Assembly: GCF_014489615.1 (NCBI RefSeq)
Contig: NZ_CP060826.1
Location: forward strand, 62,001-126,000
DNA: 64,000 bases
Source: Streptomyces genisteinicus
Lineage (GTDB): Bacteria > Actinomycetota > Actinomycetes > Streptomycetales > Streptomycetaceae
Direction of reading: 5' to 3'
Numbering within the stretch: the stretch's first letter is position 1; each line of letters opens with the position of its first letter. Below the pieces are notes generated by a model. It was not told the DNA's origin. It ran no database searches and saw only the letters and a program-made list of their open reading frames with translations. The position numbers and the translations under genes were made by a program. This document shows, piece after piece, positions 24,400-32,774 of the stretch.

Positions 24400-25305
24400 G
24401 TGCTCTGGAGAAAACTGCTCGTGCCCCTGGCCTCGCTCCTCCTGCTGACGGCTGCCGCCGGAGCGGGAGCGGCGGCGCCCGCCGCTTCCGCCGGCGCAGG
24501 CGCCGCGACGGCCCGGGCAGCGGCCCCGGCCCCTGCGACGGCCTCCGCCACTGCCACTGCCGCTGCCGCTGCCGCTGCCGACTACGGTGCCCCCGGCCCC
24601 TACGCGACCGCGGTGGAGGTCGGGGCGGTGACCACCCTGTACTACCCGCGCGACATCGCGAGCAGCGACCGCCGCCACCCGGTCATCGTGTGGGGGAACG
24701 GCACCTTCGCCTTCCCGGTCGTCTACCGCGACCTGCTGCTCCACTGGGCCAGCCACGGCTTCGTCGTCGCCGCCGCCAACACCCCGCAGTCCAACCCTGG
24801 CATTTCCATGCGCGCCGGGATCGACCTGCTCAGCCGACGTGACGCCGACCCCGGCAGCCCCTTCCACGACGCCGTCGACCTGGAGCACATCGGCGCGTCC
24901 GGTCACTCGCAGGGCGGCGCCGCGGCCATCGTCGTCGGTGCCGATCCGCGTATCGACACCGTCCTGCCCATCCAGCCCGGGCCGCTCGCCGACATCGACG
25001 GCGTGGACGTGCCCGCGTTCCTCATGGCCGGGCAGCGGGACAGCATCGTCCTCCCCTTCCTGGTCAGGGCGTTCTACGACGACGCCGACCACATTCCGGC
25101 CGTCTACGGCGAGCTGCGGGGAGCCGACCACTTCACGGTGGTCGGCGCTCCCGGCCCCTTCGCCGCGCCCACCACCGCCTGGTTCAGGGCGCATCTGATG
25201 GGCGACGGGGCGGCGCGTGCGCAGTTCCTCGGCCCCGGGTGCGGGATCTGCGCCGACGGCGGCACCTGGTCCGACGTCCGCCGCAACGCCCTCGCGAGCC
25301 GGTGA
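24400..25305 (+). CDS. Secreted alpha/beta hydrolase (dienelactone hydrolase/PETase-like fold)
   Basis: A 301-residue exported hydrolase. The signal peptide is VLWRKLLVPLASLLLLTAAA followed by an unusually long Ala/Thr/Pro-rich spacer (to about residue 63). The catalytic core has GHSQGG with the nucleophile S170, an Asp in GQRDSIV and a His in GADHFTVV. The C-terminus carries a CGIC pair that may form a disulfide. This matches chlorophyllase/cutinase-like polyester or lipid esterases; the substrate is not known. GGGAG at 24389-24393 supports the GTG at 24400; an earlier GTG at 24319 would add an Arg-rich extension before the signal peptide. It lies 116 bp upstream of a carboxylesterase gene. 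Confidence 0.82.
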   Translation: MLWRKLLVPLASLLLLTAAAGAGAAAPAASAGAGAATARAAAPAPATASATATAAAAAAADYGAPGPYATAVEVGAVTTLYYPRDIASSDRRHPVIVWGNGTFAFPVVYRDLLLHWASHGFVVAAANTPQSNPGISMRAGIDLLSRRDADPGSPFHDAVDLEHIGASGHSQGGAAAIVVGADPRIDTVLPIQPGPLADIDGVDVPAFLMAGQRDSIVLPFLVRAFYDDADHIPAVYGELRGADHFTVVGAPGPFAAPTTAWFRAHLMGDGAARAQFLGPGCGICADGGTWSDVRRNALASR

Positions 25306-25421
25306 CCGGCGCCCCGAGATCCCGTACGCCCCGACCGCCGGCGTCCCCGGCCCGCCCCGCCGCTCCCGCGGCCGGCGGCGGACGGGCGGCCGGCCCCCGT
25401 CCGCACCGGAAGGACCCGCCC

Positions 25422-26822
25422 ATGGACCCCGTCGCGACCACCCGGCAGGGCACGGTCCGAGGCCGTTCCCGCGACGGGATCGCCGTCTTCCTCGGCATCC
25501 CCTACGCCGCACCGCCGTTCGGCCCGCGCCGCTTCCGCGCCCCCGCCCCGGCCGAACCCTGGGACGGTGTGCGGGACGCCCTGGAGTACGGGCCGACCGC
25601 CCCCAAACGCCCCTACCGTCCGCCCCTCGACCGGCTGATACCCGACCCGTCCGTCCCCGGGGACGGCTGCCTCAACCTCAACGTCTGGACCCCGGCGCCG
25701 GACAAGGGCCGGCGGCCCGTCATGGTGTGGATCCACGGCGGTTCCCTGCGCAACGGCTCGGCGAACGTGCCGCTCTACGACGGAGGCGCCTTCGCCCGCG
25801 ACGGGGTGGTCCTCGTGTCCGTCAACTACCGTCTCGGCGTCGAGGGGTTCGGAGTCTTCCCCGACGCCCCCTGCAACCGGGGGCTGCTCGACCAGATCGC
25901 GGCGCTGACCTGGGTCCGCGACAACATCGCCGCCTTCGGCGGGGATCCGGCCAACGTCACCGTGTGCGGGGAGTCCGCCGGGGCGATCAGCGTCGCCGCC
26001 CTCATGACCAGCCCCCGCGCGGCCGGGCTCTTCCACCGCGCGATCCTGCAGAGCGGACCGCCGCACACGGTGTCCCGCCGCGAAGGGGCGCGGACCGTAC
26101 GGGCGATGGCGAAAAGGCTGCGGATCCCGGCCACCGCCGAGAGGTTCGCGGCGGTGGACCGGGAGCTGCTGCTGGACGCCCAGGCCGCCGCCGTCGGCGG
26201 GTCCGACCCCATCGGCGGCGGTCCGGGCTTCCACATCGTGGCCGACGGCGACACGGTGCCCGCCGCCCCGCCGCTGCCCGAGGCCGATCTGCTGCTGGGC
26301 TGCAACCGGGAGGAGTACCGGCTGTGGTTCGTACCCGGCGGGACGGTGGACCGGATCGGCCGCCTCACGCTGCGGCTGGCGCTGCTGAAGTTCCGTGTCC
26401 CGCAGCGGGTGGCCCGCCTGTACCGGGCCGCCCGGCCGGGCGCCGCCCCCGGCGAGATCCTGGGAGAGATGGCCACGGACCTGCTGCTCCGGGGACCGCT
26501 CAACCGCCTCGCCGACGCCCGGCCCGCCCGTACCTTCGTCTACGAGTTCCGCTGGCGCTCGCCCGTGCTGGGGCTCGGCGCGTGCCACGCGCTGGAGCTC
26601 GGCTTCGTCTTCGACACCCTGCGCGCCGCCGGGGACCTGACCGGGCCCGATGCCCCGCAGCCCCTGGCCGACGCCATGCACCGGGCCTGGGTCGCCTTCG
26701 CCACGACCGGGCGGCCCGGCTGGTCGCCCTGGAGCGCGGAGCGGCCCGTCATGGTCTTCGACCACCCCGGGGGCGGCCAGGTCCTCGCCCCGAGGGACGA
26801 GGAACTCCGCGCCTGGCTCTGA
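25422..26822 (+). CDS. Type-B carboxylesterase
   Basis: A 466-residue serine esterase of the cholinesterase/pNB-esterase family. It has FLGIPYAAPPFGPRRFRAP near the start, the oxyanion-hole segment VWIHGGS, and GESAGA with S185. The acid is probably in CNREEYRLW and the catalytic His in GACHALELGF. It lacks a signal peptide and is cytosolic, at the short end of the family range of about 480-550. GGAAGGA 7 nt before the ATG at 25422 supports the start. It follows the secreted hydrolase on the same strand and may be cotranscribed, which would give an outside/inside ester-processing pair (inference). Confidence 0.9.
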   Translation: MDPVATTRQGTVRGRSRDGIAVFLGIPYAAPPFGPRRFRAPAPAEPWDGVRDALEYGPTAPKRPYRPPLDRLIPDPSVPGDGCLNLNVWTPAPDKGRRPVMVWIHGGSLRNGSANVPLYDGGAFARDGVVLVSVNYRLGVEGFGVFPDAPCNRGLLDQIAALTWVRDNIAAFGGDPANVTVCGESAGAISVAALMTSPRAAGLFHRAILQSGPPHTVSRREGARTVRAMAKRLRIPATAERFAAVDRELLLDAQAAAVGGSDPIGGGPGFHIVADGDTVPAAPPLPEADLLLGCNREEYRLWFVPGGTVDRIGRLTLRLALLKFRVPQRVARLYRAARPGAAPGEILGEMATDLLLRGPLNRLADARPARTFVYEFRWRSPVLGLGACHALELGFVFDTLRAAGDLTGPDAPQPLADAMHRAWVAFATTGRPGWSPWSAERPVMVFDHPGGGQVLAPRDEELRAWL

Positions 26823-26831
26823 CGGAGGGCC

Positions 26832-26855
26832 CCCGGTGCGCGGCCGGCCACCGGG
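26832..26855. terminator. Stem-loop between convergent carboxylesterase and AKR genes
   Basis: CCCGGTG (26832-26838) pairs with CACCGGG (26849-26855) around a 10-nt loop, 10 nt after the stop at 26822. Confidence 0.45.
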
Positions 26856-26914
26856 CTGCCGGGCCGCCGGGCTGTCGTCGAGGCGGTGCCGTCACTCTCG
26901 TTCAGCGGTGTCCT

Positions 26915-27823
26915 TCACGCGCTGTCGCCGCGGAGGGAGTCCAGGGCGGCGACCTCGTCCGCGGAGAGACGCAGCGCGCCGGCGGCCACGTTCTGGGCGA
27001 GGTGGCCGGGGTCGCCGGTGCCGGGGATGGCCAGGACGTGCCGGCCGCGGTGCAGCGTCCATGCCAGCCGGAGCTGGGCGGTGCTCACCCCGTGGGCGCG
27101 GGCGATCGTGCGCACCGTCCCGCCGTCCTCGCCGCTCGCGCCGGATTCGCGTCCGCTGCCGGCGATCGAGTAGAACGGCACGAACGCGACGCCCTGTTCC
27201 CCGCAGACGCGCAGCATCTCCTCCTGCTCGGGTGACGCGCCGATGCCGTACATGTTCTGGACGCAGACCACGGGTGCGATGGCCTGGGCCTCGGCGAGGT
27301 GGTGCGAGCGCACGTTGGACAGGCCCAGGTGCCGGACGAGTCCGGCGTCGCGCAGTTCGGCGAGCGCGCCGAAGCGGTCGGCGATCGAGTCGGTGCCGAC
27401 GATGCGCAGGTTCACGACGTCGAGATGGTCGCGGCCGAGCCGGCGCAGGTTCTCCTCGACCTGGCCGCGCAGCTGCCGCGGGCCGGCGTGCGGCAGCCAG
27501 GCGCCCGAGGGGTCCCGGCCGGGGCCGACCTTGGTGGCGATGACGAGGTCGTCCGGGTAGGGCGCGAGGGCACGGCTGATCAGCTCGTTGGCGCAGCGCA
27601 GCGGCGAGAAGTAGAACGCGGCGGTGTCGATGTGGTTCACGCCGAGCTCGACGGCCCGGCGCAGCACGGCGATTGCCTGGCCGCGGTCGCGCGGGACGGC
27701 GTCGGGCGCGAACGCCTCGCCGTGCTGGGGCAGGCGCATCGCGCCGAAGCCGATCCGGTGCACGGGGCGGTCCCCGAGCTCCCAGGTGCCCGACGCCGCC
27801 GCGGTGATCGTCTGTGAGGTCAT
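26915..27823 (-). CDS. Aldo/keto reductase
   Basis: A 302-residue NADPH-dependent TIM-barrel oxidoreductase. The tetrad residues D66 and Y71 (HIDTAAFY) and K98 (ATKVG) are present, but the position of the usual catalytic His (LxxxH) reads DVVNLRIVG, with R140 in its place. The cofactor segment IPGTGDPGHLAQNV is near the C-terminus. It would reduce aldehydes or ketones. The His-less variant recurs in some streptomycete AKRs, so activity is likely but altered; substrate unknown. It is divergent from the ArsR-type gene at 27944, which may regulate it. Confidence 0.88.
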   Translation of the reverse strand: MTSQTITAAASGTWELGDRPVHRIGFGAMRLPQHGEAFAPDAVPRDRGQAIAVLRRAVELGVNHIDTAAFYFSPLRCANELISRALAPYPDDLVIATKVGPGRDPSGAWLPHAGPRQLRGQVEENLRRLGRDHLDVVNLRIVGTDSIADRFGALAELRDAGLVRHLGLSNVRSHHLAEAQAIAPVVCVQNMYGIGASPEQEEMLRVCGEQGVAFVPFYSIAGSGRESGASGEDGGTVRTIARAHGVSTAQLRLAWTLHRGRHVLAIPGTGDPGHLAQNVAAGALRLSADEVAALDSLRGDSA

Positions 27824-27943
27824 GGCGGGATGATCGCCGCACCCGGGCCCGGCAGGCTATTGATTAGGGCATGAGTGAATCCGCCGCAGGGCGGCCGGCG
27901 TGGCGGACGGGTCCTCGGAGGGGTCCGCGGAGGGGTGGCGGGC

Positions 27944-28930
27944 GTGGCGGAACTGGCGTTCTCGGCGCATGATCTGGCGCAGGTGCGGTTCGCCGTCTCA
28001 CCGATGTGGGAGGTCGCCCCCGGCTTCCGGCTGCTGACGTCGGGCTCCGCGCACCCGGTGCACGGCCCCTGGATCGCGCAGGTGCGGCCGCGTGTGCTGG
28101 CCGCCGGCCTGGACCGGGGATGGCTCGCCGAGCTGATCGGCCCCTGCGGCTACGTGCCCGACTTCCTCACCCCGGCCCCGGCGGGGCCGGCTCCCGGCCC
28201 CGCGGCGGAGCGGGACGCGATCGCGGCCACGCCCGCCGCCCGGGTGCGCCGGGACCTCGACCACCTCGCCGCCCACCAGGGGCACCTCGGCCCGCGTCTG
28301 ACGGCCCTGCACGCCGACCCGGCGGCGCGGCTGCCGAGGCTCGTCGAGGAGATCGAGGCGTACTGGGAGCTGGCGCTCGCCCCGTACTGGGCCCGGATCA
28401 GGGCCGTGCTGGACGCCGACGTCCTCCACCGGGCCCGTACGGCGGCCGAGCACGGCACCGGTCACCTCTTCGACTCCCTGCACACGTCGGTGAGGTGGGA
28501 CGCCGACACGCTCCGGCTGGTCCGCCGGAAGCGCGACATGCCCCGCCGGTCCGCGGGCACGGGCCTGCTGCTGATCCCGTCGGTGTTCACCGGCCCCGGT
28601 CCGCGCACCCAGGTACGGCCGCCGGAACCGCCGCAACTCGCCTATCCGGCACGGGGCACCGGGGCCCTGTGGGAGAGGCGGCCGGCCGCGGGAGCGGGCG
28701 CCCTCGCCCCGGTCCTGGGCCGCTCCCGCACCCTGCTGCTGATCGAGCTGGAGGCCCCGGCCTCCACCACCGGGCTGGCCCGCCGCACCGGCCTCTCCCC
28801 GGCCGCCGTGTCGCAGTGCCTCACCGCGCTGCGCGGCGCGGGTCTGGTCAGCGCCCACCGGTCCGGCCGCTGTGTGCTCTACGCCCGCACCGCGGCCGCC
28901 GAGACCCTCCTCGGCGCAGCGGCCGGCTGA
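27944..28930 (+). CDS. ArsR-type regulator with N-terminal DUF5937-like domain
   Basis: A 328-residue protein. Residues 1-240 are the long N-terminal region of streptomycete ArsR-like regulators (LAFSAHDLAQVRFAVSPMWEV, then YWELALAPYWARIRAVLDAD). Residues about 262-325 are a winged helix (GRSRTLLLIELEAPASTTGL, then ARRTGLSPAAVSQCLTALRG). There is no cysteine metal site of the classical ArsR type in the DNA-binding domain. The GTG at 27944 has GGAGGGG 8 nt upstream; the frame before it is Gly/Arg low-complexity. It is divergent from the aldo/keto reductase. The stop is 24 nt from the convergent PucR-type gene. Confidence 0.85.
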   Translation: MAELAFSAHDLAQVRFAVSPMWEVAPGFRLLTSGSAHPVHGPWIAQVRPRVLAAGLDRGWLAELIGPCGYVPDFLTPAPAGPAPGPAAERDAIAATPAARVRRDLDHLAAHQGHLGPRLTALHADPAARLPRLVEEIEAYWELALAPYWARIRAVLDADVLHRARTAAEHGTGHLFDSLHTSVRWDADTLRLVRRKRDMPRRSAGTGLLLIPSVFTGPGPRTQVRPPEPPQLAYPARGTGALWERRPAAGAGALAPVLGRSRTLLLIELEAPASTTGLARRTGLSPAAVSQCLTALRGAGLVSAHRSGRCVLYARTAAAETLLGAAAG

Positions 28931-28954
28931 GGCCTGCGACGGTCCCGGCGTGCC

Positions 28955-30121
28955 TCACGGGGCCGGCCGCCGGGGCGGGGGCTCCGGGCCGGCGAGGTCC
29001 CGGGCGACGAGGGCCGCCTGGAGCAGCCGCGCCTGCGCGGGGACGGCGAGGTCGAGGCCCGTGAGCGCGGTCACCCGCTGCAGCCGGTAGTCCAGGGTGT
29101 TGCGGTGGACGCACAGTTCGAGGGCCGTCCGGCGGCGGTTGAGCCCCCGCTCCACGAGCACGCGCAGCGTCTCCAGCAGGTACGGATGGTCCTCCAGGGG
29201 GTCGAGTTTGGCGGCCAGCAGCGCCAGACCGTCCCCGGGGCGCGCGAGCTGGTGCTCCAGGAGCACGTCGTCGAGCCGGTAGCACCCGGGCGGGCGTCCC
29301 AGGCGCAGGACGAGGTCCAGCACGCGGCCGGCCTCCTGTGCGGCGGCGGGCACGGCCGACGGCTCGGGGGCGGGGGCGGCGGCGGCACGCACCGGCTGCC
29401 CCACGTCCGTCTCCAGCCGGGCCACCAGGCCGGGCAGGTCGGCCCCGGCCGGCAGCAGGGCGATCCGGGCGACGTGGTCCAGCAGCACGGGGGTCCCGGT
29501 GAACGCGTCGAGCGAGGACTGCACCAGTCTGCCCGGCGGTTCACCGCCGTACGCGAGGGCGACCACCTCGTGCCCGCCCGTGACGGCCACCCGGGCCAGG
29601 TCCGCGAGCTCCTCGTACGGCTGTCCGGCCAGCAGGGCGCCGAGCAGGGCCCGCCGCACCCGCCCGTCCTCGCCGTGGAGTTGTTCCCGGGCATCGCGGT
29701 GGGCGTTCCCGTGGGCGAGGACGACGGCGGGCAGGGCGGCGTGCAGGCAGGCGAGCAGCGAGCCGCCCGCGTCGCCCAGTTCACCGGGCTCGGCCACCTC
29801 GGTCAGCGTCTGCCACCACACCTCGGCGCCGATCAGGTACGCGGCGACCACCGCTTCCAGCGGGACGCGTTCCTCGGCCCGGCGCGCCGACCACTCGACG
29901 AGCCGGGTCAGGTCGCCCGGTCTGACGGGGCCGGTCGCGCCGCCGTCGCGCAGGGCCCTGAGCAGCAGGGCGTGCACCGCGGCGACGGACCGCGCCACCT
30001 CGCCCCGGAGTGTGGTGCGGGGCAGCGCCGCGTAGAAGGGGGCCTCCGCGGCGCAGCGCGCGACCACGGCGGCCGTGAAGTCGCCGGCCCGGGCGGCCAT
30101 CCGGGCGTGCAGGTCCGACAT
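28955..30121 (-). CDS. PucR-type (HTH_30) transcriptional regulator
   Basis: A 388-residue regulator with a helical N-terminal domain (MAARAGDFTAAVVARCAAEA onward), a central GGDEF-like/PucR sensor region (about 165-270), and a C-terminal PucR helix-turn-helix (LLETLRVLVERGLNRRRTAL, then CVHRNTLDYRLQRVTALTG). It is the same architecture as the regulator at 11224 but not a close copy. A GACGAT element ends 6 nt before the ATG at 30121, so the transcript may be leaderless. The tRNA-Trp gene lies just upstream on the same strand. Target genes are unknown. Confidence 0.85.
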   Translation of the reverse strand: MSDLHARMAARAGDFTAAVVARCAAEAPFYAALPRTTLRGEVARSVAAVHALLLRALRDGGATGPVRPGDLTRLVEWSARRAEERVPLEAVVAAYLIGAEVWWQTLTEVAEPGELGDAGGSLLACLHAALPAVVLAHGNAHRDAREQLHGEDGRVRRALLGALLAGQPYEELADLARVAVTGGHEVVALAYGGEPPGRLVQSSLDAFTGTPVLLDHVARIALLPAGADLPGLVARLETDVGQPVRAAAAPAPEPSAVPAAAQEAGRVLDLVLRLGRPPGCYRLDDVLLEHQLARPGDGLALLAAKLDPLEDHPYLLETLRVLVERGLNRRRTALELCVHRNTLDYRLQRVTALTGLDLAVPAQARLLQAALVARDLAGPEPPPRRPAP

Positions 30122-30248
30122 CGGCGCATCGTCACACCGCCCCGGCCGCGCCGTCAACGCGGGCCGCGGGCCGGGCGGGTGGGCGCCCGCTCCCACGGGT
30201 GCGGCCGGGTCCCCGGCCGGACGGCGGGGAACCGGTGCGGCGGCTCGG

Positions 30249-30322
30249 CAGGGGTGACAGGAGTCGAACCTGCGACATCCGGTTTTGGAGACCGGCGCTC
30301 TGACCAGCTGAGCTACACCCCT
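30249..30322 (-). tRNA. tRNA-Trp (anticodon CCA)
   Basis: A 74-nt cloverleaf on the minus strand. The acceptor stem AGGGGTG pairs with CACCCCT, the D-arm has GCTC/GAGC, the anticodon stem CCGGT/ACCGG encloses loop CTCCAAA with CCA at the centre, and the T-arm has GCAGG-TTCGAAT-CCTGT. The discriminator base is G, and the terminal CCA is not encoded. It stands alone between a PucR-type and a DinB-like gene; no secE or ribosomal protein gene is adjacent. Confidence 0.96.
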
Positions 30323-30386
30323 TCGGTGTGCCAGGAGCTTCCCACTCCGGCGGCGGGCGACGCCACCCGATATCGCGTGCGGCCCG

Positions 30387-30421
30387 GGGCGGTCCGCGGA
30401 CGGCGCGCGAGCGGACCGCCC
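30387..30421 (-). terminator. Perfect stem-loop after the 30469-31215 gene
   Basis: GGGCGGTCCGC (30387-30397) pairs perfectly with GCGGACCGCCC (30411-30421), 13-nt loop, 47 nt past the stop. It separates the gene from the downstream tRNA. Confidence 0.65.
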
Positions 30422-30468
30422 GGCGGGCGGCGCGCGGGCGGACGTGCCGGCCGCCGGGTGGGGGCGGG

Positions 30469-31215
30469 TCAGCCGATGCCGGAGGTCCGGCTCCACAGGT
30501 CCGCGAGGGCCCGGTCTCCGGCGACGGTCGCCGCGTCGAGCGGCAGCCGGTTCCACAGCAGGAGGTACAGGGTCTGCGCCGGGCCGCCGAGCTCGCAGTC
30601 GGCCGGGCCGTCCGCGGAGCGTTCGGTGCGCGGCGGCGTGTCACGGGCGAGATGTACGGTCCACACCGCGTCGGTGTCGGTGGGGCGCAGGCGCAGGGTG
30701 CGGGGATGCTCGGTGCGGACGCGGCTCCTCGGGCGTGCGTGGAATCCGGTGAGCAGTTCGTCGATGCCGTCCGCCGCGAACGCCGCGTCCACGGAGGAGA
30801 GTCCGCCGTCCCGCGCGGACTCGGCGTCGGCCCGGTGCACGGCCGTCTCGTGCGCCTGCCGCCGTGCCCAGAACGCCAGCGGCGTGGAAGGACCGGGCAG
30901 GAAGGTCCAGCAGTCCAGGGCGGGACCGGCCGCTTCCAGTGTCCGCAGCAGGGCGTCGTGGCCGTCGCGGTACCAGGGCAGCAGACCGGCGCCCGCCGGA
31001 GCCGTGGGCATCGGGTCCTCCCGGACCGGTCCGGGCAGGGAACCGGCGACGATGCGGGTCGCCCAGCGGTGGACGGTGCCCGTGTGCCGGACCAGGTCTC
31101 CCGTCGTCCATCCGGGGCAGGTCGGGACGGAGGTGTGCTCCCCGGCGCGTTCGGCGGCGTGCGCGAGCAGTTCGCCCTCGCGGCGCAGGGCGTCGATGTG
31201 ATCGGTGGTACGCAT
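30469..31215 (-). CDS. Maleylpyruvate isomerase-family mycothiol-dependent enzyme
   Basis: A 248-residue two-domain protein. The N-terminal MDMPI_N bundle shows VPTCPGWTTGDLVRHTGTVHRW (residues about 31-52), and AHETAVHRADAE (about 120-131) carries the metal-site histidines. The C-terminal MDMPI_C domain (SVDAAFAADGIDELLTGF, then VWTVHLARD) is complete. The family links mycothiol to isomerisation or detoxification; the substrate is unknown. The start is ATG 31215; the frame extends 12 codons further without a ribosome site. It is the third DinB-like protein in the window and the only one with the full C-terminal domain. Confidence 0.88.
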   Translation of the reverse strand: MRTTDHIDALRREGELLAHAAERAGEHTSVPTCPGWTTGDLVRHTGTVHRWATRIVAGSLPGPVREDPMPTAPAGAGLLPWYRDGHDALLRTLEAAGPALDCWTFLPGPSTPLAFWARRQAHETAVHRADAESARDGGLSSVDAAFAADGIDELLTGFHARPRSRVRTEHPRTLRLRPTDTDAVWTVHLARDTPPRTERSADGPADCELGGPAQTLYLLLWNRLPLDAATVAGDRALADLWSRTSGIG

Positions 31216-31329
31216 GCGCGGAGTCTGCACCGCGGGTGCGGGAGGCGTCACGTGCGTTCCCGGTGTGAGGGTGCTGCCCGGGGCGCCGCTGTCGCGGGGG
31301 TGCCCCGGGGGGGCCGGCGCGGTCCGGCG

Positions 31330-31368
31330 TTGACTTGTCCCAAGCTTTGACGCACCCTGTTAAGTCAA
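31330..31368. promoter_or_regulatory. Promoter/operator of the membrane protein-GntR operon
   Basis: TTGACTT (31330-31336) and its exact complement AAGTCAA (31362-31368) form an inverted repeat just before the ATG at 31372. TTGACT or TTGTCC can serve as -35 and TGTTAA (31358-31363) as a weak -10. The symmetric arms would suit autoregulation by the operon's GntR protein. Confidence 0.45.
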
Positions 31369-31371
31369 GAC

Positions 31372-32265
31372 ATGAGACAAGGGGCAGGAATGGCAACCTC
31401 ACCGGCGACCTCACCTCCGGCGGGCGGGCGGCCGGCGCGTCCGGCCGATCTCGAGCGAGCCCGCCTCTGGCTGGCCGGGCACGGCCTGCCGGGCGACGCG
31501 ACGGCGCTGCTGGCGCGGCGCCTGGCCGTCCGTCAGAACACCCGCCTGGCCGGGCATCTCCTGCCGGCCGCGCTGATCGTCGCGGTCGCCCTCGTCCACA
31601 GTGCCAACCGTCCCGGTGACGGCACGTCCGGCACGTCCGGCGGGGACGGGGCGTACGGGGCGTACGGGTACGGGTCGCTGCTGCTGCTGACGGCGCTGGT
31701 GTCCGCCGTCGTCCTGGCCCAGGCGCTGCTGGACCGGCGGGTGCGGCAGGTCGACCGGCGGGCCGGCGCGGCGCTGACGCGCCGGGCGGCTCATGCCGTG
31801 CGGCCCGGCTGGCGCACCGTGCTCGGTGCGCCTCGTGCCGCCCTCGCGGCCGCCACCTTCGCCGTGGCGATCGGGCTGGCCGTCGGCGCCCTGACGGTGC
31901 GGGAGCCGGATGTCCGGTACGGGGCGGCCGTCCTGCTCGTCGCGCTGTGCGCGGTGGCGGCGATGACGGCGCTTCAGCTCCGCCACGTCCTGACGCACCC
32001 GACCGTCGCCGACGACGAGGCCGCGCTGACCGCGGATCTCACCCTGCGGGTGGAGGACGCGCGGGCGGTCTCGGCGCCCACCCTGGTGTGGTGCCTGCCG
32101 TGGTACCTGCCCGCCGTGTCCGAGGACTCCGCGCTCGGCTGGTGGACCGCCGCCTGGCTCGCCCTCGTGGCCGGCGGTGCCGTCGCGCTCGTCTCGATCA
32201 CCGTCGCGGACTGGCGGAGGAGGCGGCCCGGCGCGGTGCACGGGGGCCGGCGGGTGCATCCGTGA
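31372..32265 (+). CDS. Membrane protein of a GntR (YtrA-type) operon
   Basis: A 297-residue membrane protein that I cannot place in a named family. A cytosolic start (LERARLWLAGHGLPGDATAL) is followed by hydrophobic segments at about residues 62-78, 100-120, 158-178, 182-200 and 255-278, giving four to five membrane helices. This resembles the permease-like partners encoded with YtrA-type GntR regulators. The ATG at 31372 begins MRQGAGMATSP; an internal ATG at 31390 has a closer ribosome-like sequence. Its stop overlaps the GTG of the GntR gene by four bases (GTGA), so the two are coupled. Confidence 0.75.
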   Translation: MRQGAGMATSPATSPPAGGRPARPADLERARLWLAGHGLPGDATALLARRLAVRQNTRLAGHLLPAALIVAVALVHSANRPGDGTSGTSGGDGAYGAYGYGSLLLLTALVSAVVLAQALLDRRVRQVDRRAGAALTRRAAHAVRPGWRTVLGAPRAALAAATFAVAIGLAVGALTVREPDVRYGAAVLLVALCAVAAMTALQLRHVLTHPTVADDEAALTADLTLRVEDARAVSAPTLVWCLPWYLPAVSEDSALGWWTAAWLALVAGGAVALVSITVADWRRRRPGAVHGGRRVHP

Positions 32266-32774
32266 TCGTGATCGACGCGGCCTCCGCCGTCCCCCCGTTC
32301 GAACAGCTCCGCGCCCAGCTCGCCCGGATGATCCAGGACGGCACGCTCGCCGTGGGCGCCCGGCTCCCCACCATCCGCCGCCTGGCCGCGGACCTCGGGC
32401 TGGCCGCCAACACCGTCGGCCGCGCATACCGGGAGCTGGAGGAGGCCGGGCTGATCGAGACCCGCCGGGCGGCCGGCTCCTACGTGTCCGCGGCGGGCGG
32501 GAGCGGACGTGAGGAGGCGCGTCGTGCCGCCGGCGAGTACGCCGCGCTCGTCGCCCGCGCCGGCATCGGTCACGACGAGGCGCTGCGCATCGTCCGGGCG
32601 GCGCTGAACCGCGATGCCGCGCCGCCGTCCCTGACGGAAGCCCGCGGTGCCGCGCCGAAGCCCCCGGCGGAGGGAGGCGGCGCCCCGCCGGACGCCCGCG
32701 CGGCGGTCCCTGCCGGCGAACGGGAGGGCGACACCCGTCCGCAGCGGGTGACCGGTCCCCCGCGCCGCCGGTGA
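32262..32774 (+). CDS. GntR-family regulator (YtrA-like)
   Basis: A 170-residue protein. Residues about 8-75 form a GntR winged helix (PPFEQLRAQLARMIQDGTLAVG, then LPTIRRLAADLGLAANTVGRAY). Only a short helical tail and a Pro/Arg-rich end follow, typical of the small YtrA subgroup without a ligand-binding domain. Translational coupling with the upstream membrane protein and the palindrome at 31330-31368 suggest it controls its own operon. The last 30-40 residues are low-complexity and lie next to a repeated DNA block. GTGs at 32262 and 32268 are possible starts. Confidence 0.85.
   Translation: MIVIDAASAVPPFEQLRAQLARMIQDGTLAVGARLPTIRRLAADLGLAANTVGRAYRELEEAGLIETRRAAGSYVSAAGGSGREEARRAAGEYAALVARAGIGHDEALRIVRAALNRDAAPPSLTEARGAAPKPPAEGGGAPPDARAAVPAGEREGDTRPQRVTGPPRRR

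Noticed and set aside
30122..30468. An integrated element at the tRNA-Trp
   Set aside because: I found no integrase, no second tRNA 3' end and no change in gene style on either side.
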